A stretch of 59,731 nucleotides of DNA from an uncultured Lachnospiraceae bacterium (GTDB taxonomy: Bacteria > Bacillota > Clostridia > Lachnospirales > Lachnospiraceae). Below are positions 53,571 to 59,731 of this stretch, in pieces (positions within the stretch are counted from its first letter, which is position 1; the number at the start of each line of letters is the position of its first letter). The stretch lies in the NCBI GenBank assembly GCA_947652735.1, contig CANTEG010000017.1, positions 1 to 59,731 of the forward strand, in the 5' to 3' direction. The translations under genes were made by a program, and so were the position numbers. The notes beneath the pieces were generated by a model. It did not search any database, was not told where the DNA came from, and saw nothing but the letters and a program-made list of their open reading frames with translations.

Positions 53571-54851
53571 ATGGTACAAGCAGTAGTAGGAGCCAATTGG
53601 GGTGACGAGGGCAAAGGTAAAATAACAGATATGCTGGCCCGTGAGGCGGACATAATTGTCAGATTTCAGGGAGGAGCAAATGCAGGTCACACTATAGTAA
53701 ATAATTATGGAAAATTTGCATTACATACCCTGCCGTCAGGTGTGTTTTACGACCATACAACAAGCATCATAGGAAATGGAGTGGCACTTAATATACCTGT
53801 GCTGTTCAATGAAATAAAGTCTATCACGGACAAAAATGTTCCTATGCCCAAAATTTTGGTATCTGACAGGGCACAGATGGTTATGCCTTATCACATATTG
53901 TTTGACGAGTATGAGGAGGAACGGCTGGCAGGCAAGTCATTTGGCTCAACAAAGTCAGGTATAGCACCTTTTTATTCGGATAAATATGCAAAAATAGGCT
54001 TTCAGGTAAGCGAGCTTTTTGACGAAGCTGCCCTTAAGGAAAAGATTGAACGGGTAATCGTACAGAAAAATATTATACTGGAGCATCTTTACCACAAGCC
54101 GTTAATTCAGGTGGATGAGGTGTTTGATACGCTTATGGAATATAAAAAGATGGTAGAACCATATGTGTGTGATGTGTCACTGTATCTTTATGAGGCGATT
54201 AAGGCAGGAAAAAACATATTATTGGAGGGACAGCTTGGTTCATTAAAGGATCCTGACCACGGTATATACCCGATGGTAACATCCTCCTCAACACTGGCAG
54301 CTTACGGTGCAATCGGTGCAGGCATACCTCCGTATGAGATAAAGAAAATCGTAACCGTATGTAAGGCATATTCCAGTGCGGTAGGTGCAGGAGCATTTGT
54401 CAGTGAAATATTTGGCGAAGAGGCAGACGAGTTAAGACGACGGGGCGGCGACGGAGGAGAGTACGGTGCAACAACGGGAAGACCAAGACGTATGGGCTGG
54501 TTTGACTGTGTGGCATCAAAGTACGGATGCCGTATTCAGGGAACGACAGATGTAGCATTTACGGTTCTTGACGTACTTGGATATCTGGATGAGATTCCTG
54601 TATGTGTAGGCTATGAAATTGATGGAGAAGTAACAACGGACTTCCCTACAACAAGTAAGCTGAATAAGGCAAAGCCTGTGTTAAAAACACTTCCAGGCTG
54701 GAATGCTGATATACGTGGAATTAGGAAATACGAGGAGCTTCCTGAGAATTGCCGTAATTATATTGAGTTTATTGAGGAACAGATTGGATTCCCGATTACG
54801 ATGGTTTCCAACGGACCGGGCAGGGACGATATCATATACCGTAACGTGTAA
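53571..54851 (+). CDS. purA: adenylosuccinate synthase
   Basis: A 426-residue GTP-dependent enzyme joining aspartate to IMP. The P-loop GANWGDEGKGK is at the N-terminus, followed by NAGHTIV, IGNGVALN, STKSGIAPFYSDK and the GTP-binding STTGRPRR-like ATTGRPRRMGWFD and VAYEID-type segments near the end. I start at the ATG at 53571 (GGAGG upstream); an earlier in-frame ATG at 53514 lies inside the chemoreceptor gene. The close spacing implies that it can be transcribed from the chemoreceptor promoter, an odd pairing. Confidence 0.96.
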   Translation: MVQAVVGANWGDEGKGKITDMLAREADIIVRFQGGANAGHTIVNNYGKFALHTLPSGVFYDHTTSIIGNGVALNIPVLFNEIKSITDKNVPMPKILVSDRAQMVMPYHILFDEYEEERLAGKSFGSTKSGIAPFYSDKYAKIGFQVSELFDEAALKEKIERVIVQKNIILEHLYHKPLIQVDEVFDTLMEYKKMVEPYVCDVSLYLYEAIKAGKNILLEGQLGSLKDPDHGIYPMVTSSSTLAAYGAIGAGIPPYEIKKIVTVCKAYSSAVGAGAFVSEIFGEEADELRRRGGDGGEYGATTGRPRRMGWFDCVASKYGCRIQGTTDVAFTVLDVLGYLDEIPVCVGYEIDGEVTTDFPTTSKLNKAKPVLKTLPGWNADIRGIRKYEELPENCRNYIEFIEEQIGFPITMVSNGPGRDDIIYRNV

Positions 54852-54860
54852 TTAAATCTA

Positions 54861-54912
54861 AAATGCCTGCAACAGACGAGTAGAAAAACGTACTGTTGCA
54901 GGCATTTTTTTG
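54861..54912 (+). terminator. intrinsic terminator after purA
   Basis: A perfect 15-bp stem (54861-54875 with 54892-54906 or so) with a 16-nt loop and a run of seven T residues. Confidence 0.9.
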
Positions 54913-54930
54913 TAATTAAAAGTTTCGTGT

Positions 54931-55380
54931 TTAATCTTTTTTGGGTATATGGCTGTTTACAAGTTCATATATGGTCTCGCAAAGCTCCTGCTTCATGGTA
55001 AACGGAATGGCATATATATGCTTTCCTGCCTTTAAGTTCAGCATATAAAACATCATGGAGTCATCAGGTATAATCATCGTTATAAAGTCAACCTCGTCAT
55101 AGCTGTAATGGGTTTCACCATAGTGGTGGGCAACCCTTATTCCCTCGTCGGAAAAGGTGTAGGTTATATCAAATGCCTGTCTTCTTAAAGAGGACATGAT
55201 AAGATAGATACCATAGGAGCCCAGTAAAAATGCAAAAATTCCAGTTAACATAATGTGTTTTGATATACCTTTAAATATTACTGCAAACTGTAGGGCGCAG
55301 ATAACTGTGAAAATAATGCCCATTATCCTGTATGATATTCGGTTGTATTTTCTTTTTGGTACAGTATAGCTATATCTCAT
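54931..55380 (-). CDS. small membrane protein of unknown function
   Basis: A 149-residue protein. Two hydrophobic helices (about 19-41 and 46-65, separated by a few residues) are followed by a soluble C-terminal domain of about 80 residues rich in beta strands (ITYTFSDEGIRVAHHYGETHYSYDEVDFITMI), the shape of the YcxB-like C-terminal module of Firmicutes small membrane proteins. The similarity to YcxB is my reading of the pattern only. Start at the ATG at 55380 (AGGAGG, 7-nt spacing). Palindromic repeat copy C begins 6 nt behind the RBS, so it lies in the 5' leader. Confidence 0.8.
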   Translation of the reverse strand: MRYSYTVPKRKYNRISYRIMGIIFTVICALQFAVIFKGISKHIMLTGIFAFLLGSYGIYLIMSSLRRQAFDITYTFSDEGIRVAHHYGETHYSYDEVDFITMIIPDDSMMFYMLNLKAGKHIYAIPFTMKQELCETIYELVNSHIPKKD

Positions 55381-55396
55381 AAAATCCTCCTGAAAC

Positions 55397-55478
55397 ATAG
55401 GAAACTTCGTTTCCTATTGGCACGTTCCTGCGGAACCTGCTAAGACTCGAACTACAGCGTCAAAGACGCTTTGTTCTT
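55397..55478 (-). repeat. modular palindromic repeat, copy C
   Basis: On the plus strand: ATAGGAAAC-TTC-GTTTCCTAT (55397-55417), GTTCC-TGC-GGAAC (55424-55436), a linker CTGCTAAGACTCGAACTAC and AGCGTC-AAA-GACGCT (55456-55470), ending TTGTTCTT. It matches copy A (34430-34512) except mainly in loop 1 and in stem 2, where changes on both arms preserve pairing. Relative to the downstream (minus-strand) gene it points opposite to copy A. Confidence 0.85.
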
Positions 55479-55598
55479 CTCATTAGTATATAGTTTAAGT
55501 CTGATATGTTCAAGTTATTTTTGTTTTTTAAGATGAAAAGGTAACGGCAAACATGCGTTAGTGTTTCACAAAATAAAAAATGAAAAAATGGACTTTGC

Positions 55599-55661
55599 AG
55601 CAAAATTAACATGGCTAGAAGCAAAATTAACACATATGCATGAAAGAAAATATGCTACTAT
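55599..55661 (+). promoter_or_regulatory. predicted activated promoter with 21-bp-spaced direct repeats
   Basis: AGCAAAATTAACA occurs perfectly at 55599-55611 and again at 55620-55632, a 21-bp period (two helical turns). Directly after it, an extended -10 (TG at 55653-55654, TACTAT at 55656-55661) has no consensus -35 at the expected position (55633-55638). Tandem sites abutting a poor -35 are the layout of promoters activated by LytTR-domain regulators, and the complementary strand of each repeat contains GTTAAT, close to the GTTNRK part of LytTR sites. The identity of the regulator is inference. Confidence 0.45.
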
Positions 55662-55785
55662 AACCATATCTATAAAAAATATTCTCGTTTTCTGATATTA
55701 ACCTGAAAAACAGTGATTTATGAAATATTTGGTTTGGTCGACAAATGTTTTTATTCTGAAAAATTGACAAGGAGGAATCGTTATT

Positions 55786-58700
55786 ATGAAAAACAGGAAA
55801 AGAAGTTTTGGGCAGAAGCTGCTGGCAGTGTTACTTTCTGTGGTGTTAGCTTTGGGAATTACACAGGGCGTGGCTCCGATTAATGCTCTGGCAAAAGAAA
55901 ACGCCGCTTTACATGAGGAAAGTGAACAGCAGGAAAGTGCTAGTGGGAATACCTTAGAAAATACGGAGGAGACAACGGAGCCTGCACAGAAGGAGATTGA
56001 TTCTGAAGAACAAAAGGAAAATGATTCGGAAAATGCGGGGGAAATAGAGATACCGTCAGAGGAGACGGTTACAGAGGAGACACAGGGAGCGGAGAGCGAG
56101 AACGATAACGAGGCAGAGCCGACGGAGACGGTCACGGAGGAGACACAGGAGCCAGAAAACGAAAATGGTAGCGGGACAGAGCCGACGGAGACGGTCACAG
56201 AGGAGGCGCAGGAGCCAGAAAACGAAAATGGTAGCGGGACACAGTCAACGGAGATGGTTACAGAGGAAATGCAGGAGCCGAAAACCATGGAAGCGTCACA
56301 GGAGGTGATTTTGGCGGCAGAGATTGCGGCGGAAACAGTGGCTGAATCTGATGCAGTTATAACCTCGAATCAGGAGTGGGGGGCTTGTACGCTGTCGGGA
56401 ACGTATACAATTAACCCTGGGGTAACGGTGACCTTGACGGGACCAATTACCGTGGATGGGAATGTTACCATAACGGGAGGCGGAACGCTTGTGCGGGGAA
56501 GTACCAGCGCTTATTTTGTTGTGGGCAGCGGTGCTAATCTGACTTTGCAGAATATTGAGATAGATGGTGCGTCACTGTCGTCCTCTTATTCTATGATAGA
56601 CGTTACGGGCGGGGGAGCTGTAGCGTTGTCTGCCGGATGCAGGATTCATAATTGCTACAAGACGACATCACAGGGTGCAGCCCTTAGATTGGATGTGGGC
56701 AGTGCTGTTCTTCGGGATGCTGTAATAGAGGACTGCCAGTCGACTACTTACGGCGGAGCCATTTACATTGCTGATGGAAGCAGTCTGACTATTTATAGTG
56801 GTAGCTATAGCAGGAATACGACAACGAATACATCCCTTTATGGCGGGGGATTTTTATATAACAGAAAATCTACAGCAACAATTTATGGCGGAAATTTTAT
56901 TGGCAATACATCAGGGGGAAGAGGCGGCTGTATTTATAATGCGGGATTGGAAAATACGGAAACCTATCTGTATGGCGGATACTTTCAGGGGAACAAAAGT
57001 AATTACGCTTCTTATGAAGGCAGCGGTGCTGTGTTTTACTCTTCTGATAACCTGGCTAACACAATTATTCAATTGTCTGGTAATGTGCACTTTTGCGGAG
57101 ATGGCACGGAAGCTTCCGGGATAGACGGTGTATTTCTTGCTATTGCCAGCAGTGCGGAAAGAAAAGCGAAGATTAGCTCGGAATTGAAATATCCGCTTGC
57201 CCTCTATTTAGTGGCGAGCGAGGGAAGGGTGATTGCGGAAGGTGTAGACGGGTATCAGTTGCAGAAGAAAGATATGAAGAAGATAACATTTACGGATACT
57301 GGTTCGTCAGAAAGTAAATGGTATGCCTTGTTGGATGAGGAGAATAATCAGGTCATCCTGACCGCTACCAATCCTGGATATGATTTATTATATGTGACTT
57401 ATGGTGCAAACGGAGGAGAAGGAACGGTATTAGACAATAGCGGATATAATGAAAGCGATAGGATTACCGTACAGTCAGGAGATGCTTTGCAGCGTGAAGG
57501 GTATCAGTTTGTCGGTTGGAATACGAAACCAGATGGTACGGGAACTGCTTATCAGGCGGGAGACACATTTTTAATTACGGAAGATGTTATGCTGTATGCA
57601 CAGTGGGAGCTTGCCGCCGAACCGCATATACACGCTGTTTCTGTCGATTGTTCCGAAACTTCCGGCAGTCAGGATACATTTACCGCATTGGGTCTTGGTG
57701 GTGCGTTACCTGAAAATGGAGTGTTATCCTCTGGCAACTATTATTTGGATGCAGACATGGATTTAGGAACTCCGATTACCATTAGCAGTGGTGTGACTGT
57801 CAATCTTTGTTTAAATGGTCATAAGCTGGAATATACCGGTTCGGGCGAGAATGCCATTTTGGTGCAGCAGGGCGGAACGTTGAAGCTTTGCGATTGTAAC
57901 GGTTCCAAGGGGTCTTATACATTCCAGAGTCCTGCGACCAATGAGAATGTAACTGTTACTGGCGGTGTTATTACCAGAAGTAAAAAGGTGGATTCAGTAG
58001 GAAGCGGAATTCGTGTGTGTGGAACATGTTATATGTATGGCGGTGCCATTGCAGGAATCAGTGATACAGGGGGCACTGGAATTGCTGGTAGTCATGGTGC
58101 TGTTCGTGTGGAAGGTACTTTTTATATGTACGGAGGTGCAATCACCCATAACCGTTCAGGCTGTGGGGGTGGAGTGAATGTATGCAGTATCGCAGGTGTT
58201 AATGCGGAATTTTATCTTTCTGGCGGAAGCGTGTCATATAACTACGCTGATTATGATGACGGCGGCGGAATATGCCTGAACAGTCGATGCCGCTTTATTA
58301 TGAATGGTGGCGAGATACGAGGAAACCGTGCAAAATCAGGCGGCGGTGGAATAGAATGTTATGGGGAGAATGACAGTGCGGACTTTGTGCGCATTACAGG
58401 AGGTGTCATCACCGCAAATATAACCGGTGGAGAAGTGGGAGGCGGCATTAAATGCGGCGACGTCAGTCGAATGCTCACAATTTCCGGAAATGTTCAGATT
58501 ATTGGAAACAGTAATAAGGATAGTGCCAAGAGCAATCTATATCTGTGCGATGGGAAGACCGTGAATGTTGAAGCTGGATTCAATGGAGCGGTTGGCGTGA
58601 CGGCGGAAAACATTCCGACAGGCGAGACACCTGTAAATATTACAGGTACGAATGCAGGGGATTACAGTCAGTATTTTTATAGTGACAATTCTGAATATAA

Positions 58701-59731
58701 AATTGTGAATAACAATAATGTGCTACAGCTTGTTCTGCTTGATACCATACCGCCAACAGGAAGCATTACAATAGATACAAATTCATGGATGAGCTTTCTG
58801 AATACGATTACTTTCGGGCTGTTCTTCAAAGAAATGAAAACGGTAACGATTACTGCGGTAGATGAAGGCTCTGGTGTGGACAAGGTATATTATTATATCT
58901 CGGATAATGAACTGCAACTGGCCGAGGTGCAGGCACTTGAAGAACGCAGATGGACGGAAGGTCGTTCCTTTTCCATAAGTCCGGACAGAAAATGTGTTAT
59001 TTACGCAAAAATTACGGATCGGGATGGAAATGTAGCTTATATTTCTTCGGATGGGCTGGTATTTGACGGTGCAGCTCCAATAATCAGCGGTGTTACGGAT
59101 GGAGAAACCTACCGTATGCCACCAACGGTAACAGTAACGGATGAAAATCTAAAATCCGTCACGGCAAATGGCTTGGAAGTTACCTTGACTGACAGTCAGT
59201 TTGTATTGATGGGAGCCGAGGGGCAGCAGACAATTGTTGCCACAGATAAAGCAGGCAACTCGGCTGTTGTCACGGTAACTGTAAAAACAGAGACAGAAAA
59301 TGTAGCAGATGCCAAAGAAATAGTTAAGGAAGTGCTTGCAGACTATACGGCAACCAATGAAAGTACCAAGCAGGAAATACAGGACAAGGTAGATGCGGCA
59401 CTCGGCGAGGCAGGAATCAGCGATGTAACTGTAACAGTGGGTGATTTAACTAAGACAGAAGCAACCAAGGAAGCAGCAGGAAGCATCAGCGGAAGTATTT
59501 CGATTGTATGTGGAAGCGAGACGGAAACGACTGCAATTAATAAGCCGATAGCCAAGTTACCTGTAACGGATGCAGATAAGCTGGAAACTGTAAAGACAGT
59601 TGTACAGGAAGTGCTTGCAGACTATATGGCAACGAATGAAAGTACCAAGCAGGAAATACAGGACAAGATAGATGCAGCACTCGGCGAGGCAGGAATCAGC
59701 GATGTAACTGTAACAGTGGGTGATTTAACTA
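55786..59731 (+). CDS. large secreted surface protein with beta-helix, InlB-type and tandem repeats, 3' end outside window
   Basis: An open frame of 1315 codons that runs off the window. RBS AAGGAGG precedes the ATG by about 10 nt. Residues 1-36 form a signal peptide (cleavage after NALA). Next come an acidic Glu/Thr-rich stalk (37-190) with 21-residue repeats, beta-helix segments rich in GG turns (about 320-430 and 770-890), a Listeria-Bacteroides/InlB-type repeat between them (about 535-609, VTYGANGG to GYQFVGWNTKPDGTG), Ig-like segments (about 986-1168, DTIPPTGSITID, TDKAGNSAVVTVTV) and near-identical 93-residue repeats from about 1181. A C-terminal anchor is not visible. The coding sequence looks richer in G+C than its neighbours. 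Adhesin or host-contact protein is a likely but unproven role. Confidence 0.88.
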   Translation, partial: MKNRKRSFGQKLLAVLLSVVLALGITQGVAPINALAKENAALHEESEQQESASGNTLENTEETTEPAQKEIDSEEQKENDSENAGEIEIPSEETVTEETQGAESENDNEAEPTETVTEETQEPENENGSGTEPTETVTEEAQEPENENGSGTQSTEMVTEEMQEPKTMEASQEVILAAEIAAETVAESDAVITSNQEWGACTLSGTYTINPGVTVTLTGPITVDGNVTITGGGTLVRGSTSAYFVVGSGANLTLQNIEIDGASLSSSYSMIDVTGGGAVALSAGCRIHNCYKTTSQGAALRLDVGSAVLRDAVIEDCQSTTYGGAIYIADGSSLTIYSGSYSRNTTTNTSLYGGGFLYNRKSTATIYGGNFIGNTSGGRGGCIYNAGLENTETYLYGGYFQGNKSNYASYEGSGAVFYSSDNLANTIIQLSGNVHFCGDGTEASGIDGVFLAIASSAERKAKISSELKYPLALYLVASEGRVIAEGVDGYQLQKKDMKKITFTDTGSSESKWYALLDEENNQVILTATNPGYDLLYVTYGANGGEGTVLDNSGYNESDRITVQSGDALQREGYQFVGWNTKPDGTGTAYQAGDTFLITEDVMLYAQWELAAEPHIHAVSVDCSETSGSQDTFTALGLGGALPENGVLSSGNYYLDADMDLGTPITISSGVTVNLCLNGHKLEYTGSGENAILVQQGGTLKLCDCNGSKGSYTFQSPATNENVTVTGGVITRSKKVDSVGSGIRVCGTCYMYGGAIAGISDTGGTGIAGSHGAVRVEGTFYMYGGAITHNRSGCGGGVNVCSIAGVNAEFYLSGGSVSYNYADYDDGGGICLNSRCRFIMNGGEIRGNRAKSGGGGIECYGENDSADFVRITGGVITANITGGEVGGGIKCGDVSRMLTISGNVQIIGNSNKDSAKSNLYLCDGKTVNVEAGFNGAVGVTAENIPTGETPVNITGTNAGDYSQYFYSDNSEYKIVNNNNVLQLVLLDTIPPTGSITIDTNSWMSFLNTITFGLFFKEMKTVTITAVDEGSGVDKVYYYISDNELQLAEVQALEERRWTEGRSFSISPDRKCVIYAKITDRDGNVAYISSDGLVFDGAAPIISGVTDGETYRMPPTVTVTDENLKSVTANGLEVTLTDSQFVLMGAEGQQTIVATDKAGNSAVVTVTVKTETENVADAKEIVKEVLADYTATNESTKQEIQDKVDAALGEAGISDVTVTVGDLTKTEATKEAAGSISGSISIVCGSETETTAINKPIAKLPVTDADKLETVKTVVQEVLADYMATNESTKQEIQDKIDAALGEAGISDVTVTVGDLT
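56119..56286 (+). repeat. 63-bp tandem repeat in the surface-protein stalk
   Basis: Two 63-nt units (56119-56181 and 56182-56244) differ at very few positions and encode PTETVTEETQEPENENG-type 21-residue blocks, followed by a diverged third unit (STEMVTEEMQEPK). A more distant unit precedes them. Such repeats usually vary in number between strains. Confidence 0.9.
59328..59731 (+). repeat. 279-bp tandem repeat in the surface protein, truncated by window end
   Basis: Unit 1 is 59328-59606 and unit 2 starts at 59607. The first 125 nt of unit 2 are visible and nearly identical to unit 1 (EVLADYTATNESTKQEIQDK against EVLADYMATNESTKQEIQDK). The unit encodes 93 residues. More units probably follow outside the window. 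Confidence 0.92.

Noticed and set aside
55698-56288. Reverse-strand open frame of 196 codons opposite the surface protein
   Set aside because: It mirrors the 63-bp repeats and low-complexity stalk of the forward gene, is Ser/Val/Cys-rich and has no RBS; an artefact of skewed composition.
56798-57124. 108-codon open frame inside the surface-protein gene
   Set aside because: A different frame from the long open frame starting at 55786, with no RBS and no recognisable domain.
1-59731. CRISPR arrays, rRNA genes, insertion sequences, phage genes
   Set aside because: No regularly spaced repeats with unique spacers, no rRNA signature and no transposase, integrase or phage structural protein could be recognised on either strand.

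Overview
The window reads as a chromosomal stretch from a low-to-moderate G+C Gram-positive anaerobe of the Clostridia, most likely a gut Lachnospiraceae (genus not resolved). The basis is gene content and style: strong AGGAGG-type ribosome binding sites, sigma-A promoters, short intergenic gaps, a lysine riboswitch, type III pantothenate kinase, DUF3737, DUF5662 and DUF6145-like proteins, a YitT-family protein, an ABC-F ATPase and a Clostridia-type glnA/ANTAR pair. It is mostly core metabolism with two accessory-looking ends.

Layout. 1-4.8 kb: an AT-rich ABC exporter cluster (a partial exported protein, three diverged permeases, one ATPase), closed by a terminator. 4.9-8.8 kb: a DUF3737 beta-helix protein, a membrane GGDEF(degenerate)-EAL phosphodiesterase and a YitT-family membrane protein. 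9.0-24.4 kb: a glutamine/nitrogen island, pyrG-gltB-gltD, tRNA-Gly(CCC), then carA-carB-arcC-glnA-ANTAR regulator. 24.4-33.3 kb: ABC-F ATPase (reverse), a 76-residue protein, apbE, a nicotinamidase-like hydrolase, DUF5662, dnaE and a SpoU-type RNA methyltransferase. 33.4-38.4 kb: a tandem OB-fold SSB-like protein, lysine-riboswitch-controlled dapA, dapB, a DUF6145-like protein, coaX and dusB. 38.4-42.0 kb: an AP2/HNH-derived protein (reverse), a 3D-domain cell-wall protein and thrC. 42.1-44.5 kb: the preQ0 operon queD-queE-folE-queC. 44.5-49.3 kb: lipid kinase, glmM, sugar transferase and rfbD (envelope precursors). 49.3-55.4 kb: a PilZ protein, purB, a chemoreceptor, purA and a small membrane protein. 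55.8 kb to the end: a very large repeat-bearing surface protein, cut by the window edge.

How it fits together. In the nitrogen island nearly every enzyme makes, uses or recycles glutamine or ammonia: GS and GOGAT assimilate ammonia, CTP synthase and carbamoyl-phosphate synthase spend glutamine, and carbamate kinase interconverts carbamoyl phosphate with ammonia. Its two transcription units begin with nearly identical short leaders: TTGACA-17-CATAAT, then a 14-bp intrinsic terminator. In both, the 5' strand of the terminator can instead form a small hairpin with a six-base loop carrying A1 and G4, the loop signature of ANTAR-protein target RNA. An ANTAR protein with a degenerate, probably non-phosphorylatable receiver is encoded directly after glnA. 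I propose a self-contained antitermination circuit; this is the strongest candidate for an undescribed system here.

A second theme is a family of small modular palindromic repeats in 5' leaders (dapA, purB, the gene at 54931-55380, and more degenerate forms before the SSB gene and dapB). A third is the large surface protein, whose promoter carries two 13-bp direct repeats exactly 21 bp apart next to the -35 position, as in promoters activated by LytTR-type regulators.
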